Positions 44,107 through 52,331 of a DNA stretch of 64,000 bases are shown here, piece after piece (position 1 is the first letter of the stretch; the number at the start of each line of letters is the position of its first letter). The notes below the pieces were generated by a model. The model did not search any database, was not told where the DNA came from, and saw nothing but the letters and a program-made list of their open reading frames with translations. This DNA comes from Rhodanobacter glycinis (GTDB taxonomy: Bacteria; Pseudomonadota; Gammaproteobacteria; Xanthomonadales; Rhodanobacteraceae), in contig NZ_FOSR01000020.1 in the NCBI RefSeq assembly GCF_900114325.1, positions 1-64,000 on the forward strand, in the 5' to 3' direction. Position numbers and translations under genes: made by a program.

Positions 44107-44175
44107 AGCCCGCTCGCGGGCGATGCTCTTGGCATGGCAGCCGAAAGCCCGAAAAGCATCGCCCGCCAGCGGGCT
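44107..44175. repeat. REP-type hairpin, twin of 4922-4990
   Basis: Arms 44107-44127 and 44155-44175 match with one mismatch; loop and arms are nearly identical to the element 39 kb to the left. It lies downstream of the GH35 gene and may end its transcript. Confidence 0.85.
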
Positions 44176-44284
44176 CCTACGACCGTCGACCCGCTGACGA
44201 TGATCGTGATCAGCGGTAACAGCCAACAGTCCGCATATGCGGGCCATACCCGTTTTGGAGTCACCCAAGTCCATCCGTGAATCC

Positions 44285-44725
44285 ATGCTGTTGCTTTGGC
44301 CCTGCCTGATCTTCACGGCGGGGTGTGCGCAAGCACGTCCGCAGCTCGCGCAGGCGTCGCAGGCGCAGGCCTGTCAGCCGGCACAGGCCGAGGCTGCCGA
44401 TGCGATGGTGGACAAGCTCGATGACTGGCCGGCAGTCGACCGCTTCTTCAAGGCATACCGTCAGTGCGATGACGGCTATATCGCCGAGGGCAGCTCCGAC
44501 GCCATTGCGCAACTGCTGGCCAGGCAATGGGACACCTTGCCGAATTTGCAGGCACTGATCCGGCAGGAGCCGGCGCTGCGCTCCTTCGTGCTGTGCCAAA
44601 TCAACACCACGCTGGATTCCGATGAGCTGGATCGGATCAAGCGCAACGCCACGGAGTCTTGCCCATCGGACGGGGCCTCGTTGTGTGCCGATTTGCGGCT
44701 GACTGCGGAGCATGCCTCGAAGTAG
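44285..44725 (+). CDS. Putative lipoprotein of unknown function
   Basis: 146 residues from MLLLWPCLIFTAGCAQARPQ. The lipobox TAGC after a short hydrophobic stretch predicts lipid attachment at Cys14. The mature part is Gln/Ala-rich at first, then helical with spaced Cys residues (ACQPAQ, YRQCDDGY, VLCQIN, ESCPSD, SLCADL). Probably attached to the outer membrane. An upstream in-frame ATG at 44237 has no signal. I do not recognise the family. Confidence 0.68.
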   Translation: MLLLWPCLIFTAGCAQARPQLAQASQAQACQPAQAEAADAMVDKLDDWPAVDRFFKAYRQCDDGYIAEGSSDAIAQLLARQWDTLPNLQALIRQEPALRSFVLCQINTTLDSDELDRIKRNATESCPSDGASLCADLRLTAEHASK

Positions 44726-45297
44726 GTGTTGAATCAGGTCGCGAGAAGGCCGCCATACAGGCAGTTTTTTCATTTGTGCCTGAGTTTTCTTCTCACGAGA
44801 GCCATTGGCGCCCGTCTGGGTGGAGTGTTCTTCGTGTGGATGGATCGAAGGGAGGGGGGGGGGCTGGAATGCCGCAGCGCTATCGACGGTGCGCATGAAA
44901 TTACGCTGTCGCTGACCAAACATGAAGTGCTAAATTGAAGCTGTGACGGAGGTTGAAGAATCACAGGTGGTCGCGCTTTGACTCCACCTCTTTCACTGCT
45001 CGCCCTGAGCATAGACCCGAAGGGCCAAATTCAAAGATGCGTAGGGGTTGGGCGTTGCGGTTTACTCGGTATGGTGACAGGGACTGGCTAGGGGAAAAGG
45101 GTGACAGGGGGAAAGTCTGGCTTGGTTCATGGCGGCAGTCATGCTGCTCGTTCTTCGTGGCCTGCTGTCGTGGGTCGACGTCAATCGGGCATCAAGCTTG
45201 CGATAGCGTCGGTGCGAAAAGTCCGGGCCGCATGTTGTCGTGACACACCCTGTCAGGACGCAGCAGCAGACTCGGTCCCGCGCGTAACCAAAGCGGG
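44726..45297. other. 572-bp gap without a convincing gene; ten-G tract
   Basis: Several short open frames overlap here but none shows family resemblance. A run of ten G lies at 44854-44863. Around 45002 is a lone arm of the CCCTGAGCG repeat family (CGCCCTGAGCATAGACCCGA). Between 45060 and 45130 GGTGACAGGG occurs twice in variant form. The region may be the left edge of the accessory island that starts with the WYL gene. Confidence 0.5.
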
Positions 45298-46179
45298 ATG
45301 GCAATGAGCGAGCCCGATCACGAAAAGCTGGCCTCCAGGCTGGCCAGCATCCTGTTGAAACTCAACCAGGGCGAGTCCTTCAGTCCCCAGGAATTGGCGG
45401 ACGAGTTCCGCGTGGGCGAACGCACGATCTATCGCGACCTCAACCGCCTCAATGGCATCGCCGAACGTTCGTCGGACGGCAAATACCGGATCGTTCCTGA
45501 ATACCAGGGCAAGCTGCGCCCCAAGGATCTGGAAACCTTCGCCAGACTCGTGGGCGTGGAGGACTTGTTCCCGCAGAACAGCTCCCGCTTCCTCATAGCC
45601 TTGCTCGACACCTTGAGCCAGAGCAGCTTTCTCATCCGGGGCCACCACTACGAAAAGCTGAAGCCGCACGACGCGCAGTTCCAGCAACTCGACAAGGCCA
45701 TCCGCGACGGCAAGCGCTGCACCCTGACTTACGCGGACAAGCGGCGCACGCTGGAACCCTATCGTCTCGTCAACAACAAGGGCATCTGGTATCTCGCCGC
45801 CACGGATGAGGGGCGGCTCAAGTCCTTCTCGCTGAGTCGCATCAGTTTGTTGGTGGTCGGCGACGACTGCTTCGAACCTCGCGCCGACGTCCAGCGGCAG
45901 ATCGAGGAAGAGGACGACGTCTGGTTCGGCGAGGAGAAGACCGAAGTCTTGCTGAGCATCGCGCCGCAGGTTGCCTACTACTTCAAGCGGCGCAAGCTGC
46001 TGCCGCTACAGGTCATCGATAAGGATCTGGAGAACGGCGGGCTGATCGTCAGCAGTCGTGTCAGTGACGCGAACCAGATATTGCCGTTGGTGCGGTACTG
46101 GATTCCGCATGTGCGGGTTTTGGAGCCGGGGTGGTTGAGGGATCGGTTAGAAAGTGATATTCGAGTTTTCTTGGCCTAA
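45298..46179 (+). CDS. WYL-domain transcriptional regulator (HTH-WYL-WCX)
   Basis: 293 residues. A winged helix (ELADEFRVGERTIYRDLNRL) is followed by a linker, the WYL domain at about residues 130-195 (CTLTYADKRRTLEPYRLVNN, then KGIWYLAATDEGRLKSFSL) and a C-terminal WCX region. WYL regulators sense nucleotides or DNA/RNA ends and often control antiphage genes (BrxR, CapW). A start at 45304 is also possible. The next gene on the same strand, 75 bp on, is an unusual membrane-linked hydrolase, which it may regulate. Base use is normal for this genome, unlike its neighbour. Confidence 0.87.
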   Translation: MAMSEPDHEKLASRLASILLKLNQGESFSPQELADEFRVGERTIYRDLNRLNGIAERSSDGKYRIVPEYQGKLRPKDLETFARLVGVEDLFPQNSSRFLIALLDTLSQSSFLIRGHHYEKLKPHDAQFQQLDKAIRDGKRCTLTYADKRRTLEPYRLVNNKGIWYLAATDEGRLKSFSLSRISLLVVGDDCFEPRADVQRQIEEEDDVWFGEEKTEVLLSIAPQVAYYFKRRKLLPLQVIDKDLENGGLIVSSRVSDANQILPLVRYWIPHVRVLEPGWLRDRLESDIRVFLA

Positions 46180-46254
46180 AAGCAAGTGTACAAAATATTC
46201 ATCGGTGAGCAATCGCTCGGTCTCGTTTTGCAAATTGTGAAAGGTTGTGAATTT

Positions 46255-47691
46255 ATGACGGATGGCAGGCTAGGGCATTGCTCGGCATGTTTCAAAAAGA
46301 CATGGCATCGTCTGGAGCAGAAAAATGTCCTTAGGCGCAATGTGTATCAGTGCATGGGATTGGATTGTGGCCACTACACGCTACTTTGTCGTGTGCCAGA
46401 GTGTCATAATTTTGCGATGGGTCATTCAAAAGGGCACAAAACAAGGAAGGATGGATCATTCATTGATCGATTTAAGGATGGCTGGCATTCCGAATTTTGT
46501 GCTGAACATGATGGGACTATCGGGTCATTTGAACGACTTGGTGACAAGTTGAATGATATTTCAGACTTTAGATCATTATTCGATGGCCGAAAAACGAATT
46601 TCGTTAAGGCGGCGACAATAACTTCGGCAGTCATTGGTGGCGTTGTCGTGATTGGTTTGACGGCGGGCGCCGCTGCTCCGGAAATTGCCGCGATTTTAGG
46701 TAACGCGGGTCTTCTCGGGGCTGCGTCTACTGGAACTGCGATCTCTACGCTTTCCGGTGCGGCTTTGACCAGTGCTTCGCTTTCGGCGATAGGGTCAGGC
46801 GGAGTTCTACTTATTACTGCATCGGGTGCAGCTTTGGGCGGCACGCTTGGCGGCGTAGTATCTTCTAAGTATGCGGGTGAAATTAAAGACTTTAATATCA
46901 TTAAGGAGGCGGGCGATTGTAATAATTCAGTTCTATTCGTGAATGGATTTCTTAATCAAGCTCAAGATAATCTTGACGATTGGCGTGATGGTGCTGGTCG
47001 AATTTTTAAAGGATACACTTTATATCTCGCGACGTGGGAGTCAAAAACGCTTGCCTCATTGGGCGGGCTGTTTGCGGGCGGGGCAAGTAAGGCGGCACTG
47101 TCGGGTGTTGCTATCAAGGCGGCCAGTCGAGCGACAAAAAAAGCCGCTGGTAAGTTCAATCCCCTCGGTGCCGCAACAATTGCCGCGGATGTCATCGGGA
47201 ATGATTGGCATACCGCAATGGTAAAGGCTGCCATGACGGGTGTACTACTGGCTGATATAATGTCTCGAACTCCAGAAAAACAATACACACTTGTTGGGCA
47301 TTCTCTTGGTTGCAGGGTCATTTACTATGCGCTTGAGGCGCTTTCAACACGTGCAGCTAAGCCTGTCATCAGGGATGTCATCCTGCTCGGCGGGGCAGTT
47401 GGCGCTGATGACGAGCTGGGTTGGCGGAAAGCGACGGAAGCTGTGTCCGGGAAAATTTATAATTGCTTTTCAGGGCGTGATGGTGTGTTGAGTTTGGCTT
47501 ATAAAGGAGCCAACGCACTCTCTAGTGATCCGATTGGGCTTCGTCCTATATCGTATCAGACGCAAAAAATCGTAAATTTTGATTGTACTGAATTTATTGG
47601 CGGGCATACGGAGTGGAAACCCAAATTTGATATGGTGTTGAGTGGTCTCGAAAAGACATATTTGTTCAACCAATCATTGAATGAGGATTGA
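46255..47691 (+). CDS. Zinc-finger/membrane DUF726 (TMCO4-like) serine hydrolase
   Basis: 478 residues if started at the ATG at 46255 (GAAAGG ten bases upstream); a GTG at 46186 would add 23. Residues 1-80 are rich in Cys and His (HCSACFKKTW, then YQCMGLDCGHYTLLCRVPEC, HSKGHK, FCAEHDG), like a zinc-binding treble fold. Two Gly/Ala-rich hydrophobic segments follow (about 125-165 and 170-215). The C-terminal half is an alpha/beta hydrolase of DUF726 type: SVLFVNGFLNQAQDNLDDW, TLVGHSLGCRVIYYALEAL (nucleophile S350), CFSGRDGVLSLAYKG (probable Asp) and IGGHTEWKPKF (His). Probably a membrane-acting lipase or esterase. The gene is visibly A+T-richer than its surroundings, a sign of transfer. Confidence 0.78.
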   Translation: MTDGRLGHCSACFKKTWHRLEQKNVLRRNVYQCMGLDCGHYTLLCRVPECHNFAMGHSKGHKTRKDGSFIDRFKDGWHSEFCAEHDGTIGSFERLGDKLNDISDFRSLFDGRKTNFVKAATITSAVIGGVVVIGLTAGAAAPEIAAILGNAGLLGAASTGTAISTLSGAALTSASLSAIGSGGVLLITASGAALGGTLGGVVSSKYAGEIKDFNIIKEAGDCNNSVLFVNGFLNQAQDNLDDWRDGAGRIFKGYTLYLATWESKTLASLGGLFAGGASKAALSGVAIKAASRATKKAAGKFNPLGAATIAADVIGNDWHTAMVKAAMTGVLLADIMSRTPEKQYTLVGHSLGCRVIYYALEALSTRAAKPVIRDVILLGGAVGADDELGWRKATEAVSGKIYNCFSGRDGVLSLAYKGANALSSDPIGLRPISYQTQKIVNFDCTEFIGGHTEWKPKFDMVLSGLEKTYLFNQSLNED

Positions 47692-47718
47692 TGGCTTCGG
47701 TCGACGATTTCAAAAAAT

Positions 47719-47812
47719 AAAGCAAAAATTTTTGCTTTGCTGGCGCGCTTGGCGACAAGGTCTGTGTAGCTTTTAAAAAGCTAAAGTCTAGCTTGCAGCG
47801 GCTAGACTTTAG
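47719..47812. terminator. Two hairpins between convergent island genes
   Basis: AAAGCAAAAATTTTTGCTTT (47719-47738) is a perfect 20-bp palindrome. CTAAAGTCTAGC (47781-47792) pairs with GCTAGACTTTAG (47801-47812) around an 8-bp loop. They lie between the DUF726 gene and the convergent zinc-ribbon gene and probably end transcription from both sides. Confidence 0.6.
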
Positions 47813-47836
47813 TTGAGTTCATGCTGTCCAAGCTGG

Positions 47837-48028
47837 TTATTTACGATGTAGAAAGCCAAACTTCGCCGTCAATGTCTCTATCTTGGTGGCTATGCGGTGA
47901 GCTGTCGGCCCTTCACCGCATTTTGGGCAGCTTGGCAGAATATGCACTACATCGCTGGATGAGATGAGCGTGTGTTTCCATCCGCAATGGGTGCAGAAAA
48001 AGGTTATGGGTGGTGCGCGAAAAGGCAC
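47837..48028 (-). CDS. Zinc-ribbon miniprotein
   Basis: 63 residues starting at a GTG (48026-48028) with GGAG nine bases upstream. The sequence contains CTHCGWKHTLISSSDVV and LPSCPKCGEGPTAHRIA, so two C-x-x-C pairs 20 residues apart, a zinc ribbon. It follows the HEPN gene on the same strand after 82 bp. The two knuckles suggest nucleic-acid or protein binding. Another frame over the same DNA lacks any pattern. I do not know a function; a partner or antitoxin-like role for the HEPN protein is a possibility only. Confidence 0.65.
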   Translation of the reverse strand: MPFRAPPITFFCTHCGWKHTLISSSDVVHILPSCPKCGEGPTAHRIATKIETLTAKFGFLHRK

Positions 48029-48110
48029 GGTCAGTTCTCCGAGTGGTACATGCGTGCCGAATTGCTTCTCGACGTCGTGGGTGTCTTTCGACGTGCGTTG
48101 CCAACCATAA

Positions 48111-48752
48111 TCAAACTACTGGATAGGCGATGTAGCCAAAGTCGTCTTCACCACCGCGCATCATCAGGTCAATGACGTTGGGCAACAGCACGCCAAGGAT
48201 GGCCGCTCCTTCCTTCACCTGCGCCCGATTGGTGGTTCCGCCCCAGGTGGCACTACCATGGATCAACTGGTTGCGCAGTACATAAAGCCGATCCAGCAGG
48301 ATGGAGAGCAGAGTGGCGGTGTCTTTCTCCATCAGAGCGCGCAGCGCGAGCTTGCGGCTGGCGGCGAAGGAGGTTTCCCAAGCGCCGTCGGATTCGTGGT
48401 TGCGCATGGCGCGCCAGAACGGCTCGAATACGAAGCGGTTGTCGATCAGCGTGCGGATCGGCCCGCTGAACTGGTGGAACAGCGCGTCGTGCAGGCGCTG
48501 CTCGCCATCCAGTCGCAGCAGGCGGTCGATGAACTGGCGCACCTGATCGCGCTCCTTCTGTTCGAATCCGAATTCGCTGGCGTAGGCCGCATTGAAGGCG
48601 ATCCAGAGGAAGATGTAGCGGGCGTCCTGATCTTCCTTTTCCTGTTCCGCACGTGCCAGCCAGCTGATGGCGCGATGAATGCGCATGCGTAGGGCTTCCG
48701 GTTGACCATCGCGTACCTGACGATGTTGTTCCTTGAGTGTCCTGGCGTCCAT
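48111..48752 (-). CDS. HEPN-domain protein (candidate RNase)
   Basis: 213 residues from MDARTLKEQHRQVRDGQPEA; the open frame extends further upstream but without similarity. Helical throughout. RMRIHRAISWLARAEQEKED and YIFLWIAFNAAYASEF form the first helices; LYVLRNQLIHGSATWGG carries R160-N-x3-H165, the R-x4-6-H catalytic motif of HEPN ribonucleases. HEPN proteins act as toxins and abortive-infection effectors. It converges on the WYL-DUF726 pair and precedes the zinc-ribbon gene. Family members in related genomes are of unknown role. Confidence 0.75.
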   Translation of the reverse strand: MDARTLKEQHRQVRDGQPEALRMRIHRAISWLARAEQEKEDQDARYIFLWIAFNAAYASEFGFEQKERDQVRQFIDRLLRLDGEQRLHDALFHQFSGPIRTLIDNRFVFEPFWRAMRNHESDGAWETSFAASRKLALRALMEKDTATLLSILLDRLYVLRNQLIHGSATWGGTTNRAQVKEGAAILGVLLPNVIDLMMRGGEDDFGYIAYPVV

Positions 48753-48954
48753 GGATTTCCCCTGTGCTTCGATTTGCCACGCCGGATTGCCGTGTGTAGC
48801 CGCGCTGGCGGTTTCATCGTATCGGAGGCGGCAGGGAGATGGGTAGGTGGTTGCAGAAGGGTTCGGTAGTTTTGGCCGGAATTTTTTTCCAAGGCTGACA
48901 TGACCTGTCAATGCCGCCCTTTAAGCTGGTTTCCATGGGCATCTCGAAGACCTC

Positions 48955-49045
48955 CGTCGCTCCAGCGGAAGCTGGAGCCCAGTGCCTTCAAAGCAAAAGC
49001 ATTGATAAGCAACGGCACTGGATTCCTGCTTTCGCAGGAATGACG
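48955..49045. repeat. CATTCCAGCGAAAGCTGG-family inverted repeat
   Basis: CGTCGCTCCAGCGGAAGCTG (from 48955) faces CTGCTTTCGCAGGAATGACG (to 49045), with CCAGTG / CACTGG next to the arms. It is a diverged copy of the repeats at 9031-9148 and 62263-62344. The remaining parts of the 48753-49140 gap show only the HEPN promoter region and the ribosome site of the next gene. Confidence 0.7.
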
Positions 49046-49140
49046 AGTAAAAAGGGGGGGTATTCGAGGTTCCCCATGGGAAGGGGCGACGTTCGACGCC
49101 GGCCTTTTCCCGGCCCAGGCAACCTCAAAGGAGTACGGCA

Positions 49141-49245
49141 ATGTTCAAGTTCATTGGTGCGGCGGTGGTGTACGGCTTTGCGATTTTCGGCCTGTCGAAG
49201 TACCTCGACAGCGTGAATTCCAGTGAGTCCGGGGCCGCGGAGTAA
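49141..49245 (+). CDS. 34-residue single-pass membrane protein
   Basis: ATG at 49141 follows AAAGGAG at a good distance. The product is MFKFIGAAVVYGFAIFGLSK, then YLDSVNSSESGAAE: one membrane helix (about residues 4-18) and a short acidic tail. The TAA is five bases before the GTG of the next gene, so the two are probably co-translated. Too short for family assignment; the strong ribosome site and coupling make it credible. Confidence 0.6.
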   Translation: MFKFIGAAVVYGFAIFGLSKYLDSVNSSESGAAE

Positions 49246-49250
49246 GGACA

Positions 49251-49568
49251 GTGGCGTTTTATCGACAGGGAAATGTACTGCTTTGCCAAGTGGATGCCTT
49301 GCCCGATGGAGCACTTCGTGTGCCTGCAGAGGGGTGCATCGTGCTTCCCTTTGGCGAGGTCGCTGGTCATGCGCATACGGTCGATGCGAATCATGCCGAG
49401 GAGTATGTGTCGTCGGACTCGCACGGCGAGCGGAGGCATTTGCGGGTGTTGAAGCCCGCTTCGCTGATGCATGAAGCGCATGCCGCGGTTTCGTTGTCGC
49501 CGGGTATCTACGAGATCGTGCGGCTACGGAAATATGCGCCCGGTGACATCAGTCCCGCTGCGGGCTGA
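49251..49568 (+). CDS. Small HEAH-motif protein of unknown function
   Basis: 105 residues from a GTG with AAGGA five bases upstream. It reads VLLCQVDALPDGA, VLPFGEVAGHAHTVD, SLMHEAHAAVSLSPGIYEIV and ends RLRKYAPGDISPAAG. I recall a widespread small family with GEVTGHAH and HEEH-like motifs, often phage- or island-borne, with no known function; conserved His residues could bind a metal. It follows the 34-residue gene by five bases and is convergent to typA across a terminator. Confidence 0.65.
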   Translation: MAFYRQGNVLLCQVDALPDGALRVPAEGCIVLPFGEVAGHAHTVDANHAEEYVSSDSHGERRHLRVLKPASLMHEAHAAVSLSPGIYEIVRLRKYAPGDISPAAG

Positions 49569-49630
49569 TGTTTATGCCGCTTCCTTGCACAAGGCTGCGA
49601 TTGTGAGGTGGGCATCATTGGTCTGTCGGA

Positions 49631-49666
49631 AAAGCAAAGGCCGCCATTTTGGCGGCCTTTGCTTTT
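49631..49666. terminator. Bidirectional intrinsic terminator
   Basis: AAAGCAAAGGCCGCC (49631-49645) pairs with GGCGGCCTTTGCTTT (49651-49665) around ATTTT, with T-runs on both strands. It would end typA (leftward) and the small HEAH gene (rightward). Confidence 0.9.
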
Positions 49667-49685
49667 GGTGCGTGGAGCAACCTGA

Positions 49686-51515
49686 TCAGCCGCCGCGCGA
49701 GGCGCGCTTGCGATCGTTCTCGGTCAGGTGCTTCTTGCGCAGGCGGATTTCCTTCGGGGTGACTTCGACCAGTTCGTCGTCGTCGATGAAGTCCAGTGCC
49801 TGCTCCAGCGAGAACTTGGTCGCCGGAGTCAGCTGGATCGCGTCGTCCTTGCCGGAGGCGCGCATGTTGGTCAGCGGCTTGGGCTTGATCACGTTGACGG
49901 TGAGATCGTTGTCCTTGGCGTGGATGCCGACCAGCTGGCCTTCATACACGTTGTCGCCTTCGGCGGCGAACAGCTTGCCGCGCTCCTGCAACGGTCCGAG
50001 CGAGTAGGCCGGGGTGGTGCCGCCGGCGTTGGCGATCATCACGCCGTTGGCGCGCTTGGCGATCTGGCCGTCTTCCTTCGGACCGTAGTGGTCGAACACG
50101 TGGAACAGCAGGCCCGAGCCCTGGGTCAGGGTCTTGAACTGGTTCTGGAAGCCGATCAGGCCACGCGCCGGGATCATGTATTCCAGGCGCACGCGACCCT
50201 TGCCGTCGGGCTCCATGTTCTTCAGCTGGCCCTTGCGGATGCCGATGCGCTCCATCACCGGGCCCTGGTGGATTTCTTCCACGTCGATCACCAGTTGCTC
50301 GATCGGCTCCATCTTCTTGCCGTCGATTTCCTTGATGATGACTTCGGGGCGCGACACGGCCAGCTCGTAACCTTCACGGCGCATGTTCTCGATCAGCACC
50401 GACAGGTGCAGCTCGCCGCGGCCGGAAACCAGGAACTTGTCGGCATCCGAACCCTGCTCGACCTTCAGCGCCACGTTGTGCACCTGCTCGCGGTCCAGGC
50501 GGTCCTTCAGCTGGCGGCTGGTGAGGAACTTGCCGCCGGAGAGATCCTTGTTGCCGGCGAACGGCGAATTGTTCACCTGGAAGGTCATGCTGATGGTCGG
50601 CTCGTCCACGGTCAGCGCGGGCAGCGCTTCGGGCGTGTCCAGCGCGCAGACGGTATCGGAAATGGTCAGGTCGGCAATGCCCGAGATGGCCACGATGTCG
50701 CCGGCCTCGGCGCTGTCCTGCTCGATCCGCTCCAGGCCCAGGAAGCCCAGCACCTGCATGATCTTGCCCTGGCGCTTCTTGCCATTGCGATCGATCACCG
50801 CGACCGGCATGCCTTTCTTCATGGTGCCGCGCTGGATGCGACCGATGCCGATCACGCCGACGAAGCTGTTGTAGTCGAGCTGGCTGATGCGCATCTGGAA
50901 CGGGCCCTCGGGGTCCACGTCCGGCTTGCTCACGTGCTTCATGATCGCTTCGTACAGCGGGGTCATGTCGCCTTCGCGCACGTTTTCGTCCAGGCCGGCA
51001 TAGCCGTTCAGGGCCGAGGCGTAGACGATCGGGAAGTCCATCTGCTCCGGCGTGGCGCCGAGACGGTCGAACAGGTCCCACACCTGTTCCACCACCCACT
51101 CGGGGCGCGAGCCGGGGCGGTCGACCTTGTTGATCACCACGATCGGCTTGAAGCCCATCGCGAACGCCTTCTGCGTCACGAAACGGGTCTGCGGCATCGG
51201 GCCGTCCATCGCGTCGACCAGGATCAGCACGGTGTCGACCATCGACAGCACGCGCTCCACTTCGCCACCGAAGTCGGCATGTCCCGGGGTGTCGACGATG
51301 TTGATGCGGTTGCCCTGCCAGGTGATGGCGGTGTTCTTGGCCAGGATGGTGATACCGCGTTCCTTTTCCTGGTCGTTCGAATCCATCACGCGCTCGGCCA
51401 GCACCGTTCGCTCGGCCAGCGTGCCGGACTGCTTGAGCAGGCAGTCGACGAGGGTGGTCTTGCCATGGTCGACGTGGGCGACGATGGCGATATTGCGCAA
51501 GTTTTCGATGGACAT
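49686..51515 (-). CDS. typA: Translational GTPase TypA/BipA
   Basis: 609 residues, the family length. [20 protein letters not shown] contains the G1 P-loop; [20 protein letters not shown] holds the switch-I region, [16 protein letters not shown] is G3 and [10 protein letters not shown] is G4. EF-G-like domains III and V and a BipA-specific C-terminal domain follow, ending [16 protein letters not shown]. BipA binds the 70S ribosome and helps 50S assembly and stress adaptation. Single gene with its own terminator at 49631-49666. Confidence 0.97.
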   Translation of the reverse strand: MSIENLRNIAIVAHVDHGKTTLVDCLLKQSGTLAERTVLAERVMDSNDQEKERGITILAKNTAITWQGNRINIVDTPGHADFGGEVERVLSMVDTVLILVDAMDGPMPQTRFVTQKAFAMGFKPIVVINKVDRPGSRPEWVVEQVWDLFDRLGATPEQMDFPIVYASALNGYAGLDENVREGDMTPLYEAIMKHVSKPDVDPEGPFQMRISQLDYNSFVGVIGIGRIQRGTMKKGMPVAVIDRNGKKRQGKIMQVLGFLGLERIEQDSAEAGDIVAISGIADLTISDTVCALDTPEALPALTVDEPTISMTFQVNNSPFAGNKDLSGGKFLTSRQLKDRLDREQVHNVALKVEQGSDADKFLVSGRGELHLSVLIENMRREGYELAVSRPEVIIKEIDGKKMEPIEQLVIDVEEIHQGPVMERIGIRKGQLKNMEPDGKGRVRLEYMIPARGLIGFQNQFKTLTQGSGLLFHVFDHYGPKEDGQIAKRANGVMIANAGGTTPAYSLGPLQERGKLFAAEGDNVYEGQLVGIHAKDNDLTVNVIKPKPLTNMRASGKDDAIQLTPATKFSLEQALDFIDDDELVEVTPKEIRLRKKHLTENDRKRASRGG

Positions 51516-51756
51516 GGGAAAAGGACCCGGGCGGCCTGTGAGCCGTCTCGCTGAGTTTTGACGAGGGTGAATCGGTCAATTATACGGACTTGTGCGGCAA
51601 TCTGCCCGATTCACGTCACGATGGCGTGACGGGGCCTCGTGAAGGCCTGCCGGCCGATCGTGCCCGGGGAGCATAAATCGGCTCTGAAGCGTTATCCTTG
51701 GCAGCTGTTGTGCCGGCGCTGCCCGGTGCGTTTCCAGCCCCCAGCAAGGATTCCCG

Positions 51757-52266
51757 ATGACCATCAACGTCACCATGCAAACCGGCCGCGGCCCGATCCA
51801 CCTGCGTTTGCACGAGGACAAGGCCCCGGTGACGGTGGCCAGTTTCGTCAACCTGGCCAAGCGTGGCTATTACGACGGCCTGTCGTTCCACCGCGTGATT
51901 GCCGACTTCATGGTCCAGGGCGGTTGCCCGCAGGGCACGGGCACCGGCGGCCCGGGTTACAAGTTCGAGGACGAGTTCCACGCCTCGCTGCGACACGACA
52001 AGCCGGGCGTGCTGTCGATGGCCAATGCCGGTCCGCGCACCAACGGCAGCCAGTTCTTCATCACCCATGGCGCCACGCCGTGGCTGGACGGCAAGCACAG
52101 CGTGTTCGGCGAAGTGGTCGGCGCGGAAGACCAGGCCGTGGTCGATGCGATCCGCCAGGGCGACGCCATCGAGAAGGTGACCGTGGAAGGCGACGTGGAT
52201 GCGTTGCTGGCCGCGCAGGCCGACCGCGTGCAGGAATGGAACAAGGTGCTGGACGCACGCGGCTGA
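51757..52266 (+). CDS. ppiB: Cytoplasmic peptidyl-prolyl cis-trans isomerase, cyclophilin (PpiB-like)
   Basis: 169 residues without signal peptide, the size of E. coli PpiB (164). Active-site and core motifs are present: [54 protein letters not shown] and [13 protein letters not shown]. It catalyses proline isomerisation in folding proteins. Divergent from typA; a LacI-type regulator follows 65 bp later but with its own ribosome site. Confidence 0.93.
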   Translation: MTINVTMQTGRGPIHLRLHEDKAPVTVASFVNLAKRGYYDGLSFHRVIADFMVQGGCPQGTGTGGPGYKFEDEFHASLRHDKPGVLSMANAGPRTNGSQFFITHGATPWLDGKHSVFGEVVGAEDQAVVDAIRQGDAIEKVTVEGDVDALLAAQADRVQEWNKVLDARG

Positions 52267-52331
52267 GCCAGGTTCGTTCCGTCCCGCGGCCGCCGGTCGC
52301 GGGGCGGGGTGCGGCAGTGAAGGGAGAATCC

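Noticed and set aside
47913-48104. Alternative 63-codon frame overlapping the zinc-ribbon miniprotein
   Set aside because: No C-x-x-C pattern and Arg/His-rich; the overlapping GTG frame has clear zinc knuckles and a ribosome site.
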